Origin: CALWPV01 sp045632125
GTDB taxonomy: Bacteria > Bacillota > Clostridia > Lachnospirales > Bianqueaceae
DNA length: 64,000 nucleotides
Direction of reading: 5' to 3'
Assembly: GCA_045632125.1 (NCBI GenBank)
Contig: JAZQWC010000089.1
Coordinates: 1-64,000, forward strand
Below the pieces are notes generated by a model, which saw only the letters and a list, made by a program, of their open reading frames with translations, had not been told where the DNA came from and made no database searches. Positions 1-6,650 of the stretch are shown piece by piece. Made by a program: the position numbers and the translations under genes. How positions within the stretch are numbered: the stretch's first letter is position 1; the number at the start of each line of letters is the position of its first letter.

Positions 1-324
1 CATACCGGAGCGTTCTTCATCGGGCTTGGAGGTGTAGAGGGGCTGCATAGCCTGGGTCAAATCTGCGATGCCAACGCCATGATCTTCTACCGTGAGGGTG
101 AGGGTCTGATCGATCAGCTCAGCTGTTAAATAAACGATGCCATCGGTGTGGCCGTAGCCGTGGATGATGGCGTTGGTCACTGCCTCGGAGACGGCGGTGC
201 GTACGTCATCCAGTTCCTCTAAAGTGGGGTCCAAACGGGCAACGAAGGCCGAAACAATGACGCGAGCCAAGGCTTCGTTTTCGGAACGACTGGCAAATTC
301 ACTGCGAATAAAGTCTTTAGACAT
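1..324 (-). CDS. spoIIAB: Anti-sigma-F factor SpoIIAB (C-terminus outside the window)
   Basis: The first 108 codons are present and the gene runs off the left edge. In the forespore programme SpoIIAB binds and inhibits sigma-F and phosphorylates SpoIIAA. The N-box of a GHKL ATPase is visible (EAVTNAIIHGY), followed by a VEDHGVGI segment that matches the next ATP-binding motif. The ATG overlaps the end of spoIIAA by 8 bases (ATGTCTAA), the usual translational coupling of this operon. The next gene would be expected to be sigF, but it lies outside the window. Family usual length is about 145 residues. Confidence 0.93.
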   Translation of the reverse strand, partial: MSKDFIRSEFASRSENEALARVIVSAFVARLDPTLEELDDVRTAVSEAVTNAIIHGYGHTDGIVYLTAELIDQTLTLTVEDHGVGIADLTQAMQPLYTSKPDEERSGM

Positions 325-673
325 GACGGCGGCCTCCTTCCAAAAGTTTGATAGCCTCTGCGGCCGCAGGGGCTTTTTGTATGATCTTATACAAACCGGA
401 CATGGCGAAGATCCGGTCCAGCTTGGGCGATACGCCGGCCAGCATGACACGGCCTCCCAGGCTGGATGCGGTTTTATAGCGACCCATGATCAGGCCGAGG
501 CCGGAACTGTCCATAAAGTCCAGTTCATGGCAGTCAAAAATAATATGCAGGGTTCCCTGCATCATGTAGGCATCGTCAATTTTGCGCCGGGCTATGTCGG
601 ATGCATGGTGGTCCATTTCGCCGGAAAGTCCGACGATAAGACACTGCCCGGATCGGCGGCATTGTACGTTCAT
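317..673 (-). CDS. spoIIAA: Anti-sigma-F factor antagonist SpoIIAA
   Basis: A 118-residue STAS-domain protein. Unphosphorylated SpoIIAA releases sigma-F by displacing it from SpoIIAB. The phosphoserine loop is seen as FMDSSGLGLIMGRYK (residues 53-67), almost identical to the known family loop; the phospho-acceptor is one of the two serines after D55. The start is fixed by an AGGAGG just upstream. The gene is first in the leftward spoIIA operon and is divergent from spoVAA. In Bacillus subtilis spoIIA and spoVA point the same way, so the arrangement here differs. Confidence 0.95.
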   Translation of the reverse strand: MNVQCRRSGQCLIVGLSGEMDHHASDIARRKIDDAYMMQGTLHIIFDCHELDFMDSSGLGLIMGRYKTASSLGGRVMLAGVSPKLDRIFAMSGLYKIIQKAPAAAEAIKLLEGGRRHV

Positions 674-747
674 AGATTCCTCCTTCGACGGCCGAGCGTT
701 GCTGAAAGTAACGCGGCGGCTTATATCATAAATGGAAATTACTGGAA

Positions 748-778
748 ATATTCTACCGCGAATGGAAGATGGTTTCAA
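748..778 (-). promoter_or_regulatory. Candidate promoter for the spoIIA operon
   Basis: On the minus strand GTAGAATAT (748-756) fits the sigma-H -10 pattern RnnGAATww, as expected for spoIIA. No clear sigma-H -35 lies at the right distance. The same bases also read as a sigma-A-like promoter: TTGAAA (773-778), 17 bp, TAGAAT (750-755). Which factor uses it cannot be decided from sequence. Confidence 0.4.
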
Positions 779-890
779 GGAAAACCGTTCGTCAAATTTC
801 GCGCTCTGCGCGGTAAAGATGCGGCGGATGTATATTTTTGTGAACATTGTGGAAAACTTTTGATAGTTTAAAAGTCGGAGGCAAGGGCAG

Positions 891-1511
891 ATGGCAGCAG
901 ATAAAATTGTGTATGTGAAGCCAACGAAGCAGGCAAAGGTGGTGGGAAAGCCGGAAGTATTGGTGAAGGATCTGGCACAGTTGGAGGGGGAGAAGCAGCT
1001 GGTGGAGCAATTGCTTCCGCTGGAGGTGATACGGCTTAAGGAGGGGCAGGAGCAAAAGGTGTATGCCAGTTTTTTGGATATTGCCCGGGCCATTCGTAAG
1101 GCAAATCCAGGGGTTACTTTGGAGTGTGTGGGGGAGCTGGATACGGTGATCATGTACCAGCCACTGCAGCAAAAATCTAAGAAAAGCGTGGAATTTTTGA
1201 AGGTGGCGGTGGTCTGCTTCGTGCTGTTTTGGGGCTCGATGCTGACGTTGATGACCTTCCATAATGAAGCTTCGATTCCGGAGGTGTTTGCCAACATTCA
1301 TCAATTATTGACAGGGGAGGAAACCGCGCGGCCGCTGATATTGATTCTGTCCTACACTGCAGGGATCGCCTTAGGCATTGGCTGTTTTTTTAACCATTTC
1401 GGTAAAAAGAAACTCACCGATGATCCCACGCCGGTGCAGGTAGAATTTGTGTCCTACAAAAAGCAGATCGACGATGCCATTGTAGACGAACTGGAGGAAA
1501 AGCGGCATTGA
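891..1511 (+). CDS. spoVAA: Stage V sporulation protein AA
   Basis: A 206-residue protein of the SpoVA complex, which moves calcium dipicolinate into the forespore and releases it at germination. The soluble N-terminal half carries KIVYVKPTKQAKV. Two membrane segments lie at about residues 104-122 and 146-165, before a charged tail. Length equals that of the Bacillus protein. GGAGG lies 9 bases before the ATG. First gene of spoVAA-AB-AC; the stop overlaps the next start (TTGA). No convincing sigma-G promoter was seen upstream. Confidence 0.9.
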   Translation: MAADKIVYVKPTKQAKVVGKPEVLVKDLAQLEGEKQLVEQLLPLEVIRLKEGQEQKVYASFLDIARAIRKANPGVTLECVGELDTVIMYQPLQQKSKKSVEFLKVAVVCFVLFWGSMLTLMTFHNEASIPEVFANIHQLLTGEETARPLILILSYTAGIALGIGCFFNHFGKKKLTDDPTPVQVEFVSYKKQIDDAIVDELEEKRH

Positions 1512-1936
1512 CGGCGCATATAGTAGTGGTTTTGGCGGGACTGATCGCCGGAGCGGTGATCTCCGGCGGTATCTTCGCTTTTATTGTGGTGATCGGCGTG
1601 ATTCCGCGGCTCATTCAGCGGACGAAAACGGCGAAGCATATATGGCTGTATGAAACCATGATCACTCTGGGCGGCATTGTGGCGGGGATGACCCTGCTGG
1701 GTAATCAACTGCTTACCGGGTTCATGTGGATGGAGGTAGTGATCGGCCTAAGTTATGGTATATTCATTGGCTGCCTTTCAGTTTCGGTGGCGGAGGTGTT
1801 CAATGTACTGCCGATCCTGTGCCGCCGCGCGAAATTGGCGAAGGATATTCCCTGGCTACTGCTAGTATTGGGGGCGGGAAAAACAGCGGCGGTGCTGGTT
1901 TATTATTTTTTGCCGGGGTTTTTGATGTTGGAATAA
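1508..1936 (+). CDS. spoVAB: Stage V sporulation protein AB
   Basis: A 142-residue, almost wholly hydrophobic inner-membrane protein with four likely membrane segments, matching SpoVAB in length and operon position. It begins with TTG overlapping the spoVAA stop. GGAGG at 1493-1497 gives a 10-base spacing, so TTG is preferred over later ATGs. The segment MLLGNQLLTGFMWMEVVIGL (with AGMT just before it) is typical of the family. A short hairpin (CCGCC-AAA-GGCGG, 1943-1955) lies between this gene and the spoVAC ribosome binding site. Confidence 0.88.
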   Translation: MTAHIVVVLAGLIAGAVISGGIFAFIVVIGVIPRLIQRTKTAKHIWLYETMITLGGIVAGMTLLGNQLLTGFMWMEVVIGLSYGIFIGCLSVSVAEVFNVLPILCRRAKLAKDIPWLLLVLGAGKTAAVLVYYFLPGFLMLE

Positions 1937-1967
1937 AAAAAGCCGCCAAAGGCGGAAAGGGGACGAA

Positions 1968-2414
1968 ATGAAAGTAGATAAACAACAATATCAAAGCTGG
2001 GTGGAGGAGGTATCGCCCCAGACGAACCTATGGTGGGGCTGCCTGAAAGCCTTTTTAGTGGGCGGGCTGATCTGCGTGCTGGGGCAATGTATTCATGATT
2101 ATGTACTGGGTCTAGCAGGAATGACAGAAAAAACAGCTGCAGCCTGGACTAGCATCAGTTTAATCTTTTTAGGTGCCTTTGTGACGGGCATTGGTTGGTA
2201 TGATAATATAGGACATTTTGCCGGAGCCGGTTCGATCATTCCGATTACCGGTTTTGCTAACGGAATCGTGTCGTCGGCGATTGAGTTTAAAAAGGAAGGA
2301 TTCATTTTGGGGCTGGGTGCCAAGATGTTTACCATCGCCGGGCCGGTGATCGTGTATGGAGTGCTGGCCAGCTCGGTATGTGGGTTGATTTATTGGATCA
2401 CAACTATATTCTAA
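1968..2414 (+). CDS. spoVAC: Stage V sporulation protein AC
   Basis: A 148-residue membrane protein of the dipicolinate channel; the Bacillus homologue behaves as a mechanosensitive channel. The segments FLVGGLICVLGQ and PITGFANGIVSSAIEFKKEG are hallmark SpoVAC/SpoVAE repeats and recur in spoVAE at 12353. GAAAGGGGA precedes the ATG. A strong terminator follows at once, so the transcript ends here. In most spore formers spoVAD would come next; here it lies 8.9 kb away. Confidence 0.95.
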   Translation: MKVDKQQYQSWVEEVSPQTNLWWGCLKAFLVGGLICVLGQCIHDYVLGLAGMTEKTAAAWTSISLIFLGAFVTGIGWYDNIGHFAGAGSIIPITGFANGIVSSAIEFKKEGFILGLGAKMFTIAGPVIVYGVLASSVCGLIYWITTIF

Positions 2415-2449
2415 TCAAAAAAGGGGCTATAAAAGCCCCTTTTTTGATT
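2413..2449. terminator. Bidirectional terminator after spoVAC
   Basis: Inverted repeat with AAGGGGC / GCCCCTT arms around a TATAAAA loop, flanked by A and T runs, so it works for spoVAC and for the convergent gene at 2452. Confidence 0.9.
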
Positions 2450-2451
2450 GT

Positions 2452-3105
2452 TTATTCGCATACGGCTTTCCTAAAAACAGAAAGCTCATGATCGCTTAAC
2501 GAAAATACTTCTGCGTATTCGGGAAAAGATCCAAACACAGTATAGTAATGAGTCAAAGCGGCCAGACAGCTGCCTTTGTAAGAGGGATGTGAGAGATCAG
2601 GATCATGCAGATCGATGGCAGGATCCAGCTGCATTGCTTTTTGAAAGGCTAAGCCGACAAAGGATACCTTAGCATCTAGTCCAGATCCGGCCTTTTGATA
2701 GGCAGCGGCCAGATCCTTTGTCATGGAATCCGGTGTCCAGCTGTGTTCCTCTAAAGTAGGACAACCAACTTTTCTTGCCCAGGTGGCATATAAGATGAGC
2801 TGAGGAGTTTGCGGCTTCAAAAGCTGAACGGTATGGGTAAGACCGTCCATAAATGCATCAAAATTCAAAATGGGTAATAGACTTTGTTCCTGTAAAAAGC
2901 ATACATCATACTTTCGAGACTGTAAGGTAGAAATCAATTCTTGCGTAACAGTATCGTTCTCATCTTTAAATTGGAAGAGCTTGCGGCCGCCTTGAGTAAT
3001 GCGATACGCATGAACTTCTTTGCCGTTTGCACGGCAGAGGTTTTCGAATAAAACATCTAGATCATTGTAATAAGTATAACTGTTTCCAATAAATAAAATA
3101 TTCAT
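2452..3105 (-). CDS. SGNH/GDSL-type hydrolase (DUF4886-like)
   Basis: A 217-residue protein beginning MNILFIGNSYTYYNDL, a block-I GNS variant of the SGNH esterase fold with the nucleophile in GNSYT. The C-terminal DLSHPSYKGSCLAA supplies the D-x-x-H-type motif with catalytic His. No signal peptide, so probably cytoplasmic. An AAAGG lies 10 bases before the ATG; longer in-frame starts run into the upstream gene and lack a ribosome binding site. It follows the AraC gene by 28 bases and is probably co-transcribed. The likely role is hydrolysis of an ester or acetyl group on the unknown substrate of the divergent operon. Confidence 0.75.
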   Translation of the reverse strand: MNILFIGNSYTYYNDLDVLFENLCRANGKEVHAYRITQGGRKLFQFKDENDTVTQELISTLQSRKYDVCFLQEQSLLPILNFDAFMDGLTHTVQLLKPQTPQLILYATWARKVGCPTLEEHSWTPDSMTKDLAAAYQKAGSGLDAKVSFVGLAFQKAMQLDPAIDLHDPDLSHPSYKGSCLAALTHYYTVFGSFPEYAEVFSLSDHELSVFRKAVCE

Positions 3106-3133
3106 AAGAGTAATGCCTTTCTGTGGAGGGATT

Positions 3134-3895
3134 TTAGATTTCATAAAAACGATTTTTCGCAGCATATTCCGTGGGTGTGAGACCGGTACGCTGCTTAAAG
3201 GTACGGCAAAAATGGTATAAGTTGGCGAAACCACATTCTAAGGAGATTTCTGTAATACTGAGAGCGGTACTGATCAGCAGGTGCATAGCCTTTTGGATAC
3301 GCTGATTTAACAGGTACTGTCGTGGAGTGGTTTTATAGTACAGATTAAAAAGTTTTCGCAGATATACTTCACTAATGTTGAATTGAGCTGCTATGCTTTG
3401 GTTTGACAAATCCGGACGCGAGAGATTTTCGTTCATATATTGTATGGCGGATTGAAGTAAGGGAGAGCTTGGCAGTGAGTCTTCGAAGACAGAGCCAAGA
3501 AGATCATAGAAAGCACTTAAAATTTTTAAGCGCGATGTTCCATGCAAAACCATTTTTTGAATTGTGTCAAACTTTTGAATGCAGGATTTGGGATTATGAA
3601 GATCGATGACCTGTATTTCCGGGCAGTCATAGTTTTCGCAGTCAAAATTGAATAGTGGAAATAGTCCTTCTTTATCACGAAAAAGAGTATAGGAGGCACC
3701 TTTTGGAAGAATAACGGCGGTACCGGGATGCGAGATGTAGCTTTTTTGATCCATTACATAGGTAATCTGACCGGTGAGGCAAAATGAGAGACCGAAAGAT
3801 GGACGATCGGTCATTTCAAAAGTTTCGCCTTTGCGAGAATGAACCAACATGGGGATATCCAGATCGGTTATTATGATATTGTTTAGCTTAAACAT
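3134..3895 (-). CDS. AraC-family transcriptional regulator
   Basis: 253 residues: an N-terminal cupin-like sensor domain (GTAVILPKGASYTLF around 60-75) and a C-terminal double helix-turn-helix (about 155-250), ending with the family signature SITEISLECGFANLYHFCRT then TGLTPTEYA. I chose the ATG at 3895, 11 bases after AGGTGA; an upstream GTG lies inside that ribosome binding site. It is divergent from the SDR operon, which it most likely controls, and probably regulates itself because the repeats at 3928-3957 overlap its promoter. Confidence 0.9.
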   Translation of the reverse strand: MFKLNNIIITDLDIPMLVHSRKGETFEMTDRPSFGLSFCLTGQITYVMDQKSYISHPGTAVILPKGASYTLFRDKEGLFPLFNFDCENYDCPEIQVIDLHNPKSCIQKFDTIQKMVLHGTSRLKILSAFYDLLGSVFEDSLPSSPLLQSAIQYMNENLSRPDLSNQSIAAQFNISEVYLRKLFNLYYKTTPRQYLLNQRIQKAMHLLISTALSITEISLECGFANLYHFCRTFKQRTGLTPTEYAAKNRFYEI

Positions 3896-3919
3896 ACTAT
3901 AGTGTATCACCTCGATCGA

Positions 3920-3947
3920 ATCATATCATATTTTGCAAATAAATCAA
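3920..3947 (-). promoter_or_regulatory. Promoter of the AraC gene
   Basis: Minus strand: TTGATT (3942-3947), 16 bp, TATGAT (3920-3925). It is overlapped by the direct repeats at 3928-3957. Confidence 0.5.
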
Positions 3948-3957
3948 TATATTTTGC
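3928..3957. promoter_or_regulatory. Candidate AraC-type operator (two direct repeats)
   Basis: ATATTTTGC occurs at 3928-3936 and again at 3949-3957, exactly 21 bp apart (two helical turns), the layout expected of AraC-family half-sites. A second repeated word, AAATCAATA, lies at 3941-3949 and 3979-3987. Confidence 0.5.
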
Positions 3958-3999
3958 TATTTTTGTATCAAAAATGATAAATCAATACCGATTCTATCA

Positions 4000-4028
4000 T
4001 TGAAGGTATTTTAGAAAATTACTATAAT
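4000..4028 (+). promoter_or_regulatory. Sigma-A promoter of the SDR operon
   Basis: TTGAAG (4000-4005), 17 bp, TATAAT (4023-4028), 28 bases before the SDR start codon. Confidence 0.75.
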
Positions 4029-4055
4029 GGTACAAAACTATAGGAGGATGATCAT

Positions 4056-4823
4056 ATGGAATTTATAAATAAAACAGCTATATCAACAGGCGCTGCGTCC
4101 GGCATGGGACTTTTATTTGCTCAAAACTGGGCAGAGCTGGGCGGCAATGTGATTATGTGCGATGTTAACGAGAAAGTTTTAGCAGAAAAAGTAGAAGAGA
4201 TCAATGCGAATGGAAGAGGCAAAGCGGTTGGTGTGATCTGCGATGTGCGTGACTATGCACAGGTATGTGCCGCACGTGACAAAGCAGTTGCTGAGTTCGG
4301 CAGCATTGACGTGATGGCAAATTTTGCAGGTGGAACGGCAACCCGGATGTGTCAGGTAGATCGTGAGAAATACCCTGAGTTTCCCGATGTGCCCATCGAC
4401 GTATATGATTGGGGTATTGATGTCAATTTGAAAGGACCTTTCTATTTTGCCCATGCTGTTTTAAAACAGATGAGAGAACAAAACAGCGGTCTGATCATTA
4501 ACATCGGCTCCATTACCGGACAGGAGGGTGATCAGTATGGCATGGATTATCCCACTTCCAAGGCTGGTCTTATGTTTGGACTAACAAAATCGATTGCGCA
4601 GTATGGTTCGGCCTATGGTATCCGTTGTGTTTGCGTATCTCCGGGACCGGTTATGACCCGTCCTGCCATGGCCAATATGAAAACCCTGATGGGAAGAGCC
4701 GCTGAGCCTCAGGAGATCATTGATCTGTGTCTTTTCATTGCCTCTGATAAAGGCCAGTTCATCAATGGTGAAAACATTATGATCGATGGCGGACGTAATG
4801 CGATGACAAGGAGCAAAGTATGA
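4056..4823 (+). CDS. Short-chain dehydrogenase/reductase
   Basis: 255 residues with all classical SDR marks: cofactor loop TGAASGMG (11-18), acidic D36 after the second strand (favours NAD), NFAG (89-92, in place of NNAG), and catalytic S152, Y165 and K169 in YPTSK. It should oxidise or reduce a secondary alcohol or ketone. AGGAGG lies 8 bases before the ATG. It is the first gene of a three-gene operon; its stop overlaps the next start (ATGA). Given the DHQase-like partner, a cyclic polyol such as quinate or a related acid is a plausible substrate, but this is inference. Confidence 0.9.
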   Translation: MEFINKTAISTGAASGMGLLFAQNWAELGGNVIMCDVNEKVLAEKVEEINANGRGKAVGVICDVRDYAQVCAARDKAVAEFGSIDVMANFAGGTATRMCQVDREKYPEFPDVPIDVYDWGIDVNLKGPFYFAHAVLKQMREQNSGLIINIGSITGQEGDQYGMDYPTSKAGLMFGLTKSIAQYGSAYGIRCVCVSPGPVMTRPAMANMKTLMGRAAEPQEIIDLCLFIASDKGQFINGENIMIDGGRNAMTRSKV

Positions 4824-5578
4824 ATAAAACTTTTTTAAATCATGAAAAGTCACTGCTTACGGTCATGCTACAGTGTGAAACGCCGGAAGTTGCCATTGGC
4901 AGAATTCGAAACGCTAACTGTTTGGGAGCGGAGGCCTATGGTCTGCAGGTGGAAAGTTTGAAACCGGAATATCGAACTGCGGATACATATAAGCGATTAT
5001 TTGCGGAGATGAAGGACAAGCCCTGCTATGTAACGAATTATCGCAAAAAGAACAATACATGTGAAACGGATGATGAGCTGGCTGAAGGGCTTTTAGAATT
5101 AGCCAAGAGCGGAGCTACCTTGGTGGATGTTATGGGCGACCTGTTTTGCAGACATCCGGAAGAGTTAACCGATGATGCAGAAGCCATTGAAAAGCAAATG
5201 AAGCTGATCGAGAAGATCCATGAGGAGGGAGCAGAGGTTTTGATGTCCTCCCATATTTTGAAGTTTACGCCGGCAGAGCGAGTATTGGAGGTGGCATTGG
5301 AACAAAAGCGAAGAGGCGCGGACATCATCAAAATCGTGACCGGTGCTGAGTCCATGGAGCAGCAGATTGAAAATCTGCGAATTACGCAGTTATTGAAACA
5401 GGAATTGGGCGCACCCTTTTTGTTCTTGTCCGGCGGGGAGTGTTCTCTGCATCGGCGCCTCGGCATGAAGCTTGGCTGCTGTATGGCTTTGTGTGTATAT
5501 GAGCATGACCACCTGTCTACGCCGATGCAGCCGCTGCTGAGTACCATGAAAACCATTCGAGATTCAATTGATTTTTAA
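4820..5578 (+). CDS. Type I 3-dehydroquinate dehydratase-like protein
   Basis: 252 residues resembling type I dehydroquinases (AroD), TIM-barrel enzymes that form a Schiff base. The catalytic pair is in place: H145 (MSSH) and K171 (DIIKIV), near-identical in position to E. coli H143 and K170. R75, R217/R218 and the Ser/Gln loop (STPMQ) are also retained. The EWR substrate motif is changed (E45 kept, W-R lost) and E86 is not conserved, so the substrate may differ from dehydroquinate. It is embedded between two dehydrogenases under AraC control and away from aroB (53216), which argues for catabolism and not aromatic biosynthesis. Confidence 0.75.
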   Translation: MNKTFLNHEKSLLTVMLQCETPEVAIGRIRNANCLGAEAYGLQVESLKPEYRTADTYKRLFAEMKDKPCYVTNYRKKNNTCETDDELAEGLLELAKSGATLVDVMGDLFCRHPEELTDDAEAIEKQMKLIEKIHEEGAEVLMSSHILKFTPAERVLEVALEQKRRGADIIKIVTGAESMEQQIENLRITQLLKQELGAPFLFLSGGECSLHRRLGMKLGCCMALCVYEHDHLSTPMQPLLSTMKTIRDSIDF

Positions 5579-5587
5579 GGAGAATAT

Positions 5588-6571
5588 ATGAAAGCTATAT
5601 TAGTAAATGACGATCGCTCGCTGAGATGGGACAATGTTCCGGATCCGGTTTTGAGCGCAGATGATTGTTTAATTAAAATCGAAGCCACTGCGCTGAACCG
5701 CGCTGATTTAATGCAAAGAGAAGGAGATTATCCGCCTCCTCCCGACTGTCCCGACTGGATGGGTCTTGAGATTGCCGGAACGATTGTAGAGATAGCAGAG
5801 GGTGCAAAAGAAAAATCAAATTGGAAGATCGGTGATAAGGTCTGTGCTCTGCTGGGTGGTGGTGGCTATGCAGAATATGCTAACGTAAAATATGACATGC
5901 TTATGCCGGTTCCTCAAAATTGTTCTATGGTTGAAGCAGCTGCAATACCGGAGGCTTTTGCAACGGCATATTTGAATCTTTTTATTGAAGGAAACATCAA
6001 AGACGGTGATACACTTTTAATGAATGCCGGAGCCAGTGGACTAGCCAGTGTGATCATTCCCATGGCAAAGGCTTTTGGCATTAGAGTCATCACTACTGTT
6101 TTAAGTGAAGAGATCGCAAAGAGCATTCAGCATCTGAAAGCAGACCGAGTGGTAGTTACCACCAAAGAAGATATTGCGGAAGTTTTGAAGGAAGAACTGG
6201 AGAACGGTCATCCGGTGGATGTTGCCATTGACTGTTTGGGCGGCGAGATCATGGGAAAATGTATTCACTATTTAAAACATGGTGCGCGTTGGATCATGAT
6301 TGCAGCTTTAGCGGGTACCAAAACGGAGATCGATCTGAAGAATATTTATGTTAGAAATGTAAGAATTATTGGCTCGACGCTGCGCTCCCGTACACCGGAG
6401 ATGAAGGCTCAAATTTTGGCTGATCTTGTAAAAAATGTATGGCCGAAGGTGGAAAGTGGGGAGGTAAAACCGACGATCTATAAAGTACTTCCCATTACTG
6501 AGGCGGAGGCTGCGCAGGATATTCTGTACAGAGGCGAAAATATAGGTAAGGTTGTATTGACTGTAAATTGA
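5588..6571 (+). CDS. Zinc-independent MDR oxidoreductase (quinone reductase-like)
   Basis: 327 residues of the medium-chain dehydrogenase superfamily, quinone oxidoreductase / PIG3 branch. The GroES-like N-terminal half contains LNRADLMQREGDYPPP and GLEIAGTIVEIAEG; there are no catalytic or structural zinc cysteines. The Rossmann loop is AGASGLASVIIPMAKAFG (about 146-163). It likely reduces an enone or quinone with NAD(P)H. AAGGAG overlaps the previous stop, so it is cotranscribed with the SDR and DHQase-like genes. An enone reductase after a dehydratase is chemically sensible. Confidence 0.85.
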   Translation: MKAILVNDDRSLRWDNVPDPVLSADDCLIKIEATALNRADLMQREGDYPPPPDCPDWMGLEIAGTIVEIAEGAKEKSNWKIGDKVCALLGGGGYAEYANVKYDMLMPVPQNCSMVEAAAIPEAFATAYLNLFIEGNIKDGDTLLMNAGASGLASVIIPMAKAFGIRVITTVLSEEIAKSIQHLKADRVVVTTKEDIAEVLKEELENGHPVDVAIDCLGGEIMGKCIHYLKHGARWIMIAALAGTKTEIDLKNIYVRNVRIIGSTLRSRTPEMKAQILADLVKNVWPKVESGEVKPTIYKVLPITEAEAAQDILYRGENIGKVVLTVN

Positions 6572-6579
6572 ATCAAATC

Positions 6580-6627
6580 AAAAACAGGAACGGCTTCACT
6601 ATCTTAGTGAAACGTTCCTGTTTTTTT
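6580..6627. terminator. Bidirectional terminator
   Basis: AACAGGAACG / CGTTCCTGTT arms, extended by TTCACTA / TAGTGAA, with A and T runs on the two sides. It serves the rightward MDR operon and the leftward ABC exporter. Confidence 0.92.
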
Positions 6628-6650
6628 AGATAATAGTATATAGACTACAT

